A DNA stretch of 39,190 bases from an uncultured Prevotella sp. (GCA_947169685.1 CAMVQS010000018.1:1-39190); one strand, 5' to 3'; counted from the first letter of the stretch, positions 8,429 to 16,943 are shown. Numbers and translations: made by a program. The notes: generated by a model from the sequence alone, not told the origin.

Positions 8429-9994
8429 ATGAATATGAAACGTCTATACACATTATTAATAATATTAGCCAGCCTTCCTGTCTTCGGCCAAAACGAAGAT
8501 GAAGAACCTGTTGAGGGACTTCATTACAGTGTTGAGATGCAGGCATCGTTGTCGCGTGGCGACCACGAACCACTGTGGCTCAATGCCAATAAATACGGCC
8601 TCAGCTCACTTGATAAGAGTAACGGCTATTTGCGTGCTTCTATTGAACGACCGCTGTCGAACGACCAAGGACGCAAATGGGGATGGGGTGCAGGCCTTGA
8701 CCTTGTCGGAGCCTATGGCTTTACCAGCAAGTCTATCGTTCAGCAAGCATTCGTTGAGGGACGCTGGTTACATGGAACACTGACCATAGGAAGCAAGGAG
8801 TACCCCTTGGAGTTGAAAAACCAGGAACTAAGTTCTGGTTCTCAGACGCTGGGCATTAATGCTCGTCCTGTTCCGCAGGTACGATTAGCACTTCCTGAAT
8901 ACTATGCGCTACCTTTTACCAATGGCTGGGTGAGCATTAAAGGACATATTGCCTATGGTAAGACTACTGACGATCGCTGGCAGAAGGACTTTACGCTTCA
9001 GCAGTCGAAATATAGCGAAGGTACTCTTTATCACAGCAAGGCTGGCTATATCAAGATAGGTAACGATTACCGTTTTCAGCCCGTCTCTTTGGAATTAGGT
9101 CTCGAGATGGCAGCGCAGTTTGGTGGAAAGTCATATAAGACAGGGCTTGCTGATGTCGCGGAAAACGAAAGTGGGTTGAAGGGCATGTGGCATGCTTTTA
9201 TGCCAGGTGGATCTGATGCAACGGAAACGTTATATCAAAACGTTTCTGGCAACCAATTGGGTAGTTGGCTTGCTCGTCTGAACTTCGACTATGACACATG
9301 GTATCTTGGCCTCTATGCCGACCATTTCTTTGAAGACCATTCCTCTATGCTGTTCCTTGACTACGACGGTTATGGCACTGGAGCGGAATGGGATGTAAAG
9401 AAGGAAAAACGTTACCTGTTGTATGCCCTGAAGGATATTCAGCTGGGTGTTGATTTCCGCTTGAAGAGCAATTCGTGGATTAACAATGTGGTGGTGGAAT
9501 ATATTAACACGAAGTACCAAAGTGGCCCTGTCTATCATGACCACACGGTAAATATGTCTGACCACATAGGTGGAATAGACGATTATTATAATCACACTAT
9601 TTTTACGGGCTGGCAGCATTGGGGACAGGCTGTCGGCAACCCACTTTATACGTCGCCTTTGTACAATGACAACGGGGAAATATACTTTTGTAACAATCGC
9701 TTCCGTGTCTGGCATTTCGGTGTCGCAGGCTCGCCAAACTATAATCTGCACTACCGATTATTGGCTACGTTCCAGAAAAGCTACGGTACGTACGGTAAGC
9801 CGTTTATGGAACTCCAAAATACACAAATGCTGCTGGCTGAGGCCGACTATCATTTTTCCTTTTATTCCAATCTGTACGGTTGGAGTGTCAAGGCTGCCGT
9901 AGGAGCTGATTTCGGATCTACCTATGGTAAGAACCTTGGGTTCCAACTGACGATAGCAAAAACAGGTATCATTAACATTAACAGGAAAAAGTAA
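8429..9994 (+). CDS. Capsule assembly Wzi-family outer-membrane protein
   Basis: A 521-residue protein with a signal peptide (KRLYTLLIILASLPVFG, cleavage before QNEDEE). The mature part begins with the GLHYSVEMQASLSRGDHEPLWLNANKYGLSS block typical of Bacteroidota Caps_assemb_Wzi proteins and continues as a beta-barrel-like sequence of alternating aromatic strands. Wzi in Enterobacteria is an outer-membrane barrel that helps anchor capsule; a similar role is inferred. ATG codons at 8429 and 8435 are both possible. It overlaps the next lipoprotein gene by one base (TAATG), indicating a two-gene operon, and it sits beside glycan-initiation genes and the polysaccharide operon. Confidence 0.85.
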   Translation: MNMKRLYTLLIILASLPVFGQNEDEEPVEGLHYSVEMQASLSRGDHEPLWLNANKYGLSSLDKSNGYLRASIERPLSNDQGRKWGWGAGLDLVGAYGFTSKSIVQQAFVEGRWLHGTLTIGSKEYPLELKNQELSSGSQTLGINARPVPQVRLALPEYYALPFTNGWVSIKGHIAYGKTTDDRWQKDFTLQQSKYSEGTLYHSKAGYIKIGNDYRFQPVSLELGLEMAAQFGGKSYKTGLADVAENESGLKGMWHAFMPGGSDATETLYQNVSGNQLGSWLARLNFDYDTWYLGLYADHFFEDHSSMLFLDYDGYGTGAEWDVKKEKRYLLYALKDIQLGVDFRLKSNSWINNVVVEYINTKYQSGPVYHDHTVNMSDHIGGIDDYYNHTIFTGWQHWGQAVGNPLYTSPLYNDNGEIYFCNNRFRVWHFGVAGSPNYNLHYRLLATFQKSYGTYGKPFMELQNTQMLLAEADYHFSFYSNLYGWSVKAAVGADFGSTYGKNLGFQLTIAKTGIININRKK

Positions 9995-10419
9995 TGAAAC
10001 GACTATTATATATATATATGGTATTGGGCATGATGATGACGTCATGCACACTGGAGACCTCAGATAATGGTAATTTGGATGGCATGTGGTTGATGCAAAC
10101 CGTTGACACATTGTCCACAGGTGGCACAGCAGACGTTCGTGAACAATTCATCAGCTGGTCATTCCAGGTTCACATGATGCAGCTCCGTCACCCCAAGCAC
10201 ATACTTGATTTCCATTTCCAGCATGAGGGGAACCTGTTGATTCTGAAGGACGCTCTCATTGATGACCGTATGACCGGTGACCCTATTGTTACCGATGTTG
10301 AGGTTTTGAAGGAAGTTGGCTTGTCACAGCTGCAAGACACATTCTCCATTGTTTCCCTTGATAGCGAAAATCTTGATATTGCCAATCGGCAATATCGTTA
10401 TCACTTCCGCAAAAATTAG
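9994..10419 (+). CDS. Small lipocalin-like lipoprotein
   Basis: A 141-residue protein with a lipoprotein signal (MKRLLYIYMVLGMMMTSC, lipobox MTSC at residues 15-18). The mature part starts with a NLDGMWLMQTVD segment, the N-GxW pattern seen in lipocalin-like lipoproteins of Bacteroidota, and ends FRKN. It is translationally coupled to the Wzi-like gene. The signal-peptide codons contain a 13-base TA run (10007-10019). Function is unknown; an outer-membrane accessory to Wzi is a guess from context. Its last four bases overlap the 3' end of the convergent sugar transferase. Confidence 0.7.
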   Translation: MKRLLYIYMVLGMMMTSCTLETSDNGNLDGMWLMQTVDTLSTGGTADVREQFISWSFQVHMMQLRHPKHILDFHFQHEGNLLILKDALIDDRMTGDPIVTDVEVLKEVGLSQLQDTFSIVSLDSENLDIANRQYRYHFRKN

Positions 10420-10988
10420 AATTTCTTGCCAAAGGTGATAAAGATGAAGGTTTGTGTAAGTATTTTTATGTCGCCAAAGAAAGAGTGATGTTCTAGATAA
10501 TCCAAATCCATGTCCAGCCTTCGAATCATCTTCTCCATGGTATATGTATATCCATTATAGATAGTAGCTAACGATGTGACTCCTGGACGTATGGCATATA
10601 GACGTTCGTAGTCAGGTCTGACAGCCATTATCTGCTCAATGAAGAACTTACGTTCTGGACGATAGCCCACGAATGACATATCACCCTTCAATACATTCCA
10701 TAATTGTGGCATCTCGTCCAAGTGATGTGTACGCAAAAATTTTCCTAGTGTGGTCAGTCGCTCGTCATTCACTTCCGCCAGTTGAGGAACGCCGTTCTCT
10801 TCTGTATTGACATCCATTGTGCGGAATTTGTAGATATAGAAGGTTTCTCCCCCTTTTCCAATACGCTCCTGTTTGAACAATGCCGGTCCTTTTGAACATG
10901 CCTTCTGCAGGACAAATATCAATAGGAGGAGTGGCGCAAAAACCACGACTCCAATTGCTGCGACCACTATGTCAAACAATCTCTTCAT
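10416..10988 (-). CDS. Monotopic phosphoglycosyl transferase (bacterial sugar transferase family)
   Basis: A 190-residue PglC/WcaJ catalytic-core enzyme expected to transfer a sugar-1-phosphate from a nucleotide sugar to undecaprenyl phosphate. It has the N-terminal re-entrant membrane helix (KRLFDIVVAAIGVVVFAPLLLLIF), the KQERIGKGGETFYIYKFRTM block (about 40-58), the catalytic Asp-Glu pair in HHLDEMPQLWNVLKGDMSFVGYRPE (about 87-111) and RPGVTSLATIYNGY (about 132). It lacks the extra membrane helices of full WbaP-type enzymes. The sugar cannot be read from sequence. It overlaps the upstream WecA-type gene by 17 bases. Confidence 0.9.
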   Translation of the reverse strand: MKRLFDIVVAAIGVVVFAPLLLLIFVLQKACSKGPALFKQERIGKGGETFYIYKFRTMDVNTEENGVPQLAEVNDERLTTLGKFLRTHHLDEMPQLWNVLKGDMSFVGYRPERKFFIEQIMAVRPDYERLYAIRPGVTSLATIYNGYTYTMEKMIRRLDMDLDYLEHHSFFGDIKILTQTFIFITFGKKF

Positions 10989-12090
10989 GACTGTAGGGGA
11001 AACCTCCTTTCGAGATTATGATATGATTTAAACAATAGTTTAAAACAATCCATAACATTATATCTATCACAAGTACTACTGTAGCTGTGCAGAAACAGTA
11101 CAACAGTTGATTAAGGATAATGTATCCGATGTCTAATAGTATAATTGTCAACAATACCTGTCGTTGGTTCATCCCTGTCCTCATCAGCTTATGGTGAATA
11201 TGGTTCTTGTCTGAACGGAAAATATGCTGCCGATGACGTAGGCGGACAAGAATTACGCGTGTTGTGTCAAAGATTGGAACCAAGAGTAATGTGAAGGCCA
11301 GTATCAGACTATCTTTCCGAAAAGGCATAACGTTTGGGTTGTCCATAGCAAACTTGATGGTGAGGAAACCCATGATGAACCCCAACGTGAGGCTGCCCGA
11401 GTCACCCATAAAAATCTTTCTGTTCTTTGAGGCATCTCCAAATAGGTTGAAGTACAGGAACGGTATTAGCACACCCATGAGCCCACCTATCAGGGTGGCA
11501 TACAGCCAGAGCCCTTCGCGTGCGAAACAAACCAGAAACCCCGTCAGGGCAATGAATGTGATGCAGGCAGACAACCCGTCGATGCCATCAATAAGGTTGA
11601 TGGTGTTGCTGATGAATACAATCATGAAAACCGTCAAAGGTGCTCCTATCCAATAAGGAATCTCATTGATGCCAAATAGTCCGTAGAGGTTGTTGAGGTA
11701 TAATCCTGCCAAGGGTAGCAGACAGGCTGCAATAATCTGTACAATGAATTTCTGGACGGCTCCCAGTCCGATGAAATCATCAATCACACCAAGACCGTAT
11801 ATCAGCAGCAGGCTGACTAAGAAATACAATGACCAGATGTTCATGGTGACTTTCTCGTAATCCTCCCGTCCGTTCATCGCAAAAACCACGCAAAGAAAGG
11901 CCAACAGCATGCTGGGAAGAAAGCTGAGTCCTCCAAGTCTTGGAATGGCATTCTTATGTATCTTTCTGGCATTAGGAATATCATATAGCTTCCTGCGTTC
12001 ACAGAAGTTCATAATCATTGGAATGGATATGAACCCGCAAACGACACTGAAGAAAAATGCAACAATAATACCGAGTAGATGTTCCTTCAT
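10972..12090 (-). CDS. WecA/MraY-type undecaprenyl-phosphate sugar-1-phosphate transferase
   Basis: A polytopic membrane protein of 372 residues with about ten or eleven hydrophobic segments. Family motifs are clear: KLYDIPNARKIHKNAIPRLGG (about 33-53), the aspartate-rich GLGVIDDFIGL (about 100), NTINLIDGIDGLSA (about 155-168), FMGDSGSLTLGF (about 227) and the HIFRSDKNHIHHKLM histidine loop (about 288), as in WecA/TagO. It would load GlcNAc-1-P or a related sugar onto undecaprenyl phosphate. It overlaps the small phosphoglycosyl transferase, so two different glycan-initiating enzymes are co-transcribed. No good promoter was found in the 90 bases upstream. Confidence 0.9.
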   Translation of the reverse strand: MKEHLLGIIVAFFFSVVCGFISIPMIMNFCERRKLYDIPNARKIHKNAIPRLGGLSFLPSMLLAFLCVVFAMNGREDYEKVTMNIWSLYFLVSLLLIYGLGVIDDFIGLGAVQKFIVQIIAACLLPLAGLYLNNLYGLFGINEIPYWIGAPLTVFMIVFISNTINLIDGIDGLSACITFIALTGFLVCFAREGLWLYATLIGGLMGVLIPFLYFNLFGDASKNRKIFMGDSGSLTLGFIMGFLTIKFAMDNPNVMPFRKDSLILAFTLLLVPIFDTTRVILVRLRHRQHIFRSDKNHIHHKLMRTGMNQRQVLLTIILLDIGYIILNQLLYCFCTATVVLVIDIMLWIVLNYCLNHIIISKGGFPYSHEEIV

Positions 12091-12181
12091 ATAGTATCTT
12101 TTTACTTATAGAACGAAGGAAACACTCTATTATTGCATCCGAAGTGACTATTTTCTTATCGCCAGCTTATTTCGTGACTTT

Positions 12182-12382
12182 TCATTGTTTAGGTTTTACG
12201 CGATACATGATACAACCGTTAGACGCTTTCTTGTCGAACTTGTACTCAGGTCGGCTGAGGAAGTTGCCTATTTTGATGAACGTACCGTCATCGACCTTGT
12301 AGCTACTGAAGTGCTGATTCAGCAGGGCAGAGATTTCCTTGAGGCTCATCCAGCAGGATGCGGCAGCCCTGAAAACGCCACT
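12182..12382 (-). pseudogene. VirE/primase-like C-terminal remnant (DUF3874-like)
   Basis: On the minus strand 66 codons before TGA read as a domain end: CWMSLKEISALLNQHF, then FIKIGNFLSRPEYK and GCIMYRVKPKQ. This matches the winged-helix-like tail (DUF3874) of VirE-type helicase/primase proteins common in Bacteroidota capsule loci and mobile islands. The frame stops at 12383-12385 and nothing upstream continues it. A start at 12349 would make a 55-residue product, but a remnant is more likely. Family assignment is from pattern memory of a short segment. Confidence 0.55.
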
Positions 12383-12412
12383 TCAACATGCTGTGGGGGC
12401 GTTTTAAAAGCA

Positions 12413-12500
12413 GTAACAACCGTTGTTACAATTAGTAACATCGGTTGTTACAATTAGTAACTACGGCTGTTACTGTCTGTAACAATTATTGTTACTGTAG
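12413..12500. repeat. Four tandem 22-bp units, each a GTAAC-N7-GTTAC palindrome
   Basis: Units start at 12413, 12435, 12457 and 12479. Each has GTAAC, seven bases, GTTAC and a 5-base spacer. The first unit is a near-perfect palindrome (GTAACAACCGTTGTTAC); spacers are AATTA twice, then TGTCT and TGTAG. Centres vary (CCG, CGG, ACGG, ATT) while the half-sites are invariant. The 22-base period equals about two helical turns, so all sites face the same side of the DNA. Confidence 0.85.
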
Positions 12501-12632
12501 TTGGACTGGCTTTAATACAGTGATTTAACTTGATTTTGCCATCTTTCATGTTCCTATGGACTATTTAAACATCCTCGCCCGCTTTTCGTAAGATTTAATG
12601 CCATAATCGCATCATGTTTGCGATAAAAGTTG

Positions 12633-12640
12633 TACCTTTG
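12633..12640 (+). promoter_or_regulatory. -7 box upstream of the DUF6078-like gene
   Basis: TACCTTTG followed by C lies five bases before the ATG at 12646. No TTG stands at the normal -33 distance. With this promoter the transcript would be nearly leaderless, so initiation near or at the ATG is implied. Confidence 0.5.
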
Positions 12641-12645
12641 CAGGT

Positions 12646-13110
12646 ATGAAGAGAGAAAAGAAAGAACCAGTGAACCTGACGGAAGCCGAGATCTTCCGCA
12701 AGAAAGTGCCTAACTACCTCATCTGCTTCAACGACCATTGCAGCCGCAAGGAGCAGTGCCTGCGCTATCTGGTGGGGCAGTATGTCGATGACAGCCAGCT
12801 CAGTTGCCGTTCGGTCAACCCCCGACACAGGCAGGTGACGGCAGGGCAGTGTCCCCTGTTCCGTCAGTATCAGAAGGTGTTAAAGAAACGTGGTATGACT
12901 CGTTTCTACGAGGATATGCCGTCCAGGATAGAGCATGCCATCCGTCAGGAACTCATTGGCGGCTACAACCGTCGTGTCTATTACGAGTACCGCAACGGCC
13001 ACCGCCTGCTGGACTCCGAGGAGGTGGACTACATTGTTGGTGTCTGCGAACGTCACGGGTGGACGGCTCCTCCCGTCTTCGACAGCGAGGAGGAAGATTA
13101 TTTGTGGTGA
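12646..13110 (+). CDS. Small cysteine-containing protein, DUF6078-like
   Basis: A 154-residue soluble protein without signal peptide or membrane segment. The N-terminal third has a spaced cysteine pattern (CFNDHCSRKEQCLRYL, later C-R-S-V-N-P and GQCPLF) followed by FYEDMPSRIEHAIRQELIGGYNRRVYYEYRNG and a C-terminal helix EVDYIVGVCERHGW. This resembles DUF6078 proteins of Bacteroidales, which have no known function; the family name is from memory. Metal binding by the cysteines is possible. It ends 19 bases before the convergent end of the polysaccharide operon and follows the 22-bp palindrome array. Confidence 0.65.
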   Translation: MKREKKEPVNLTEAEIFRKKVPNYLICFNDHCSRKEQCLRYLVGQYVDDSQLSCRSVNPRHRQVTAGQCPLFRQYQKVLKKRGMTRFYEDMPSRIEHAIRQELIGGYNRRVYYEYRNGHRLLDSEEVDYIVGVCERHGWTAPPVFDSEEEDYLW

Positions 13111-13129
13111 AAAAGTGGTGCGAAACTGC

Positions 13130-13885
13130 TCAAATCCTATATTCAAATACTTTATACAAGAACTTCATACAGACGAACAGGCGATTGGTATAAAGTCCAT
13201 TCTCCTGACAACCGCGCACGTCGTCCTTGATGAGCTGCATGCGGCTCTGCACATTACGGGTGCTGGTGCCTCCGGTGCGCATCGTGACAAAATCCATAGG
13301 AATGTAGCGGGCTTTTAGCTGATGACGATGAAACAGGCGCACCATCATCTCGTAGTCTGCCCCTATTGGATAGTCGGTTTTGTACAGTCCTGCCTTCTCA
13401 TACACTTCACGCCGACAATAGAACGAGGGATGAGCCGGCATAAAGCCAAACCGTAGCCAGCGGGGATGGAAATGCCTGGAGGAATAGTAGCGGGAGCACT
13501 TATCGGTATGCCCGTCACGTATGAAGTGGATATCCCCATAGACAGCATCCAACTTGTCGTCAGTCCAAAAGGAAACCATCCGTTCCAGCACATCGTCTGA
13601 AGTGTAATAGTCATCAGAATTGAGCGTACCGACAATGTCGCCTGTAGCCATCCTGATGCCTTTGTTCATGGCATCATAAATGCCATGGTCTTTCTCTGAG
13701 ACCCATTTCATGCGCCCGCCGAAACGAGGCTCAAAGTTCCTAATGACATCCAGCGTCCCGTCTGTCGATCCGCCATCCACCACGATATACTCAATATCGT
13801 TATAAGTCTGCCGCAAGACAGACTTCATGGTATCCTCCAGCGTGGCGACGCTGTTGTATGTTACCGTAATGACTGAAACCTTCAC
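13130..13885 (-). CDS. Family 2 glycosyltransferase
   Basis: A 251-residue GT-A enzyme, last gene of the polysaccharide operon. GTG at 13885 is preferred because it makes the protein begin VKVSVITVTYNS, the usual first strand of this family; the longer frame starts at a TTG. Visible motifs are EYIVVDGGSTDGT (about 32-44), the metal-binding GTLNSDDYYTSD (about 86) and AVYGDIHF (about 112). It resembles WcaA/colanic-type and PGL-type transferases acting on lipid-linked oligosaccharide. Donor and acceptor cannot be read from the sequence. Confidence 0.88.
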   Translation of the reverse strand: MKVSVITVTYNSVATLEDTMKSVLRQTYNDIEYIVVDGGSTDGTLDVIRNFEPRFGGRMKWVSEKDHGIYDAMNKGIRMATGDIVGTLNSDDYYTSDDVLERMVSFWTDDKLDAVYGDIHFIRDGHTDKCSRYYSSRHFHPRWLRFGFMPAHPSFYCRREVYEKAGLYKTDYPIGADYEMMVRLFHRHQLKARYIPMDFVTMRTGGTSTRNVQSRMQLIKDDVRGCQENGLYTNRLFVCMKFLYKVFEYRI

Positions 13886-13966
13886 AAATCTACTTTTTTT
13901 TATAACGTGCCTTCCCAAACAATATTGTGCTTATCGGCGAATTATTATCAACAGCGAAAGCCCGGA

Positions 13967-14950
13967 TTATTGAGACTCTTTAAAGATATAAGTACCACTC
14001 CAAAAGGTTTTTTGTCCCTTTTTCAGTGGAAGGCCTACTTCTCCGACAAGGCGGAAGTATGTCTTCCCGTATGGAGAGGTAAAGCAATATTGACGATTGG
14101 TATCTACCTCACAGCGGTTATATCGGTCTTGAGTGCCAAGTCCAACACTATCAAGTTTACATACCACTTGATGGCCGTCATCCTTGGTACACTCTACTTC
14201 ATGGACACGAGCCATTGTGCCATGATATCCGTCTGTCCGGCATGTAAATACCGAGTCTGCACAAAACATTCTGGCTACTCCTCCGAAGCATGACTGTAGC
14301 CCGTAGTAGATTTCTATGGTGATGTCTTCTAATGCTTCGCTCGTCACACTGACGGCTATCGTGTCTGCGTGAAAATGATAAGTGACGGTTTCTTTTAATA
14401 CTTCCCGTCCGCTACCGTCAAACTCCTTGGTATTGCCTGCCTGAAGGCGGTTCTCGACGACGATGCGTGCATCCTTACATACCACGTTGCTGCTGCCGTC
14501 TTCAAGTGGCTGACCGTCGAGAAAAGCCTGAACGCTTATGGTGCGTGCTGTAGGTGTACCGGTGAAATCACCGTTATAGGCATGCCATCCGCCTGTAAAA
14601 CCGCTGTTTTGATTGCCGTTTTTTTGTGCCGTCATCCAATATGGGCCTATCCAGTCTGTTGCACTATAGTAGGTTGGGCAAAAGTTCTCATCAGTGGATA
14701 TTGTATCGGTTTGGTTGGGAATGTATGATAGCTTCTTGATCTGTGTGAGATTATTGCCTCCACACGGACCAAGGGTGACTAACAAATCGTGAGTCATGAC
14801 GTATTTTCTGGCCACTTTGACTTCTTTGCCGTTTAAACTGACTTTTAGCGATGGAGATTCATATGGCTCACTTCTGGGAATACCGATATAATCATCACTA
14901 CAGGACACACATAACACGCCTATGAAAAGTAAGAATGAAAGGTGCTTCAT
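13967..14950 (-). CDS. Cysteine-rich lipoprotein of unknown function in the polysaccharide operon
   Basis: ATG at 14950 gives a 327-residue lipoprotein with signal MKHLSFLLFIGVLCVSC (lipobox CVSC); a TTG three codons earlier is less likely. The mature part is beta-rich with about ten cysteines (for example LGPCGGNN, ARMFCADSVFTC, VECTKDDGHQVVC) that could form disulfides in the periplasm or on the surface. Repeated aromatic/Gly patterns (WIGPYWMTAQ, GGWHAYNGDF) would suit glycan contact. It lies five bases downstream of a glycosyltransferase gene and is clearly in the operon. I recognise no enzyme family; a glycan-modifying or glycan-binding role is inference from location only. Confidence 0.7.
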   Translation of the reverse strand: MKHLSFLLFIGVLCVSCSDDYIGIPRSEPYESPSLKVSLNGKEVKVARKYVMTHDLLVTLGPCGGNNLTQIKKLSYIPNQTDTISTDENFCPTYYSATDWIGPYWMTAQKNGNQNSGFTGGWHAYNGDFTGTPTARTISVQAFLDGQPLEDGSSNVVCKDARIVVENRLQAGNTKEFDGSGREVLKETVTYHFHADTIAVSVTSEALEDITIEIYYGLQSCFGGVARMFCADSVFTCRTDGYHGTMARVHEVECTKDDGHQVVCKLDSVGLGTQDRYNRCEVDTNRQYCFTSPYGKTYFRLVGEVGLPLKKGQKTFWSGTYIFKESQ

Positions 14951-14955
14951 ATTTA

Positions 14956-16164
14956 TCAATCAACTTTTTCGACAATGCTTTCGTATAATTCTAAGTATTT
15001 AGTATAGCATAATTGCTGGTCAAACAGTCGCTGCGCCCTTTGGACGCAGAAAGCGCTCAAGGCCTCTCTCTCGGAAACAGACATAAGCCTGATGTGCTCG
15101 ATGGCTTCAATCAGCGCATTGATATTTCCTCTTTCAACAATGATTCCCGTACGATGATCTATTGTTTCAGGACTCCCCCCTGTAGCATAGGTAATCACAG
15201 GAGTTCCACATGCTTGAGCTTCCAGGTTGACGGTAGGGTAGCTGTCGTTATAAGTTGGATTGACAAAAACATCGGCATTGGAATAATAGTCTGCGAGCTC
15301 TTGTATGTTGGCTGTGTGTCCTACGCATTTTATTTCCCGAGGAAGTTTCTTGCTCATACTGTTAGGTATGCCAACAAGAGTTATCTTGTAGTTGTGGTTT
15401 TGGCTGAGTTCAATAAACTCATCAAGCCCTTTTTCTTTGTTCCATGAAGTGGCAACTCCTAACAGATGGAATTTCCCGTCAGTATTGCTTGTTTGGTTGT
15501 TTGGCTTAAATGCATGGAGGTCAATCCCATTGTGGATGACAACAATAGGATGATCTTGTAGGAATGATTCTTTTGTAATATCTCTCAGCCATTTCGAAAC
15601 CGTAACAATCGTCATGTTCGATGGCAAACCGAAGTAATGTTTCTTGTTTTTGTAGTTTCTTTGAGATTTGTCAAATAGGAAGGATGCAGGATAGCTTGAT
15701 AAATTTGGACAATGATGACAACCCGTCTTCCAGCGTTGACAGCCGATGGAGTCAAAGTGGGCACAATGTCCTGTAAGAGGCCAACAATCATGTAGTGTCC
15801 AAACAACCGGCTTGCCAGAACTGGCCAGATAGTCAAACAGGATGGGGTAATTGAGATAGTACCCATGGATGTTGTGTAAATGGATGATGTCGGGATTTAT
15901 CTCTCTTATTGTTTTGATGAGTTTTTTTGTGACATTTTTCGATGCTAATCCGTGATTGTCAAAGATTCGAGATTGTATGCCATGAAGATACTCGTCATAC
16001 ATGTTGCCGACTTTTATCAGATGGGACTGGCTGGGTTGTGCTGTCCTCCCATAGGCAATATAACTTTCCCATCCTCGTGAAATGGCTAACTTTCCAATGT
16101 TCTCTGCTATTCGACCATGCGATCCACAATTTGCAGTTATGTTTATCTGAAATAGTGTTTTCAT
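14956..16164 (-). CDS. Family 4 glycosyltransferase
   Basis: A 402-residue GT-B enzyme. It has the N-terminal glycine region of the fold (ANCGSHGRIAENIG), the WTLHDCWPLTGHCAHFDSIGC block with several Cys/His (about 123-160) typical of Bacteroidota capsule GT4 enzymes, VIHNGID (about 212), and the donor-binding YSNADVFVNPTYNDSYPTVNLEAQACGTPVI with its EA[Q]ACG motif (about 290-322). The ATG at 16164 shares one base with the TGA of the deacetylase gene (TGATG). It would add one sugar to the repeat unit at the cytoplasmic membrane face. Confidence 0.9.
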   Translation of the reverse strand: MKTLFQINITANCGSHGRIAENIGKLAISRGWESYIAYGRTAQPSQSHLIKVGNMYDEYLHGIQSRIFDNHGLASKNVTKKLIKTIREINPDIIHLHNIHGYYLNYPILFDYLASSGKPVVWTLHDCWPLTGHCAHFDSIGCQRWKTGCHHCPNLSSYPASFLFDKSQRNYKNKKHYFGLPSNMTIVTVSKWLRDITKESFLQDHPIVVIHNGIDLHAFKPNNQTSNTDGKFHLLGVATSWNKEKGLDEFIELSQNHNYKITLVGIPNSMSKKLPREIKCVGHTANIQELADYYSNADVFVNPTYNDSYPTVNLEAQACGTPVITYATGGSPETIDHRTGIIVERGNINALIEAIEHIRLMSVSEREALSAFCVQRAQRLFDQQLCYTKYLELYESIVEKVD

Positions 16165-16943
16165 CAATACTCTTTGTTACAACTTAAAAAATAAAAAACA
16201 TGTCTGTATGGCCAGAACGGTTCGAAATGACGTCGGTTAATGACTCGTCCTTCAAAGGAAAAATAATGCTTATAATCCGATTGGGAGAAGACATACGGGT
16301 AGTATTCACATGCTATATCAATGGATAACCTATTAGCATGAGTCAACTTCCCATAAGGGAAGGCGAAATAGTCACAGGGATTACCGATATGCTGTTCAAT
16401 AATGGCTTTACAATCCTTTATTTGATATTCAAGTGTCTCTTTGTCATCACTGTTAATCATATAATGATCCATAGTGTGGGCACCGATGACATGTCCTCTT
16501 GCAGATAATTCCCTAAGCTGCTCCCATCTCATAGGTCGGCGATGGGGAGTCATGACAATGTGTTCATTAAAGTGACGAATGTATTCGTCGGTACCTTCTA
16601 CATAATTGGGATTAATGAAAAACAAAGCATTGGTTCCAAATTCCTCCAACAAGGGAGCAAAGCAGTCGTAACATTCCGTGAACCCGTCGTCAAAGGTGAA
16701 AGCCACGAGTGGGGTGTCTGCTTGCTCGTGACGGACAATAGCTTGGACAGCATCCTCTATTCGTATGAACTTTACATGTTCACGGAGTCGCCTTAATAGT
16801 TTACGGAACGTTTCAGGCTCTGTCTCATCTTGTATTCGATGTCCATTGAGAATGTGAATGCCTGGTGCAGGTTTCGCAAATGCACCTAACAGGTCTAAGA
16901 CTCTGTTTCTTGCAAATGTTCTGACTGTTAGTGCGTTTATCAT
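16164..16943 (-). CDS. Polysaccharide deacetylase family (NodB-like) protein
   Basis: A 259-residue protein when started at ATG 16943, which overlaps the preceding GT stop as ATGA; a longer frame reaches 17027 inside that gene. It contains the NodB metal-dependent motif TFDDGF (about residue 86) with the histidine pair in HVIGAHTMDH (about 150-159) and the FAFPYGK strand (about 192). The family removes N- or O-acetyl groups from polysaccharides. There is no signal peptide, so it would act in the cytoplasm on a lipid-linked intermediate, or its activity may differ. Confidence 0.85.
   Translation of the reverse strand: MINALTVRTFARNRVLDLLGAFAKPAPGIHILNGHRIQDETEPETFRKLLRRLREHVKFIRIEDAVQAIVRHEQADTPLVAFTFDDGFTECYDCFAPLLEEFGTNALFFINPNYVEGTDEYIRHFNEHIVMTPHRRPMRWEQLRELSARGHVIGAHTMDHYMINSDDKETLEYQIKDCKAIIEQHIGNPCDYFAFPYGKLTHANRLSIDIACEYYPYVFSQSDYKHYFSFEGRVINRRHFEPFWPYRHVFYFLSCNKEY

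Noticed and set aside
12185..12457. Rightward 90-codon open frame
   Set aside because: It runs through the palindrome array and opposite the VirE-like remnant, which has the domain-like sequence.
12413..12500. CRISPR array
   Set aside because: Units are directly adjacent 22-mers with no unique spacers and no cas genes nearby.
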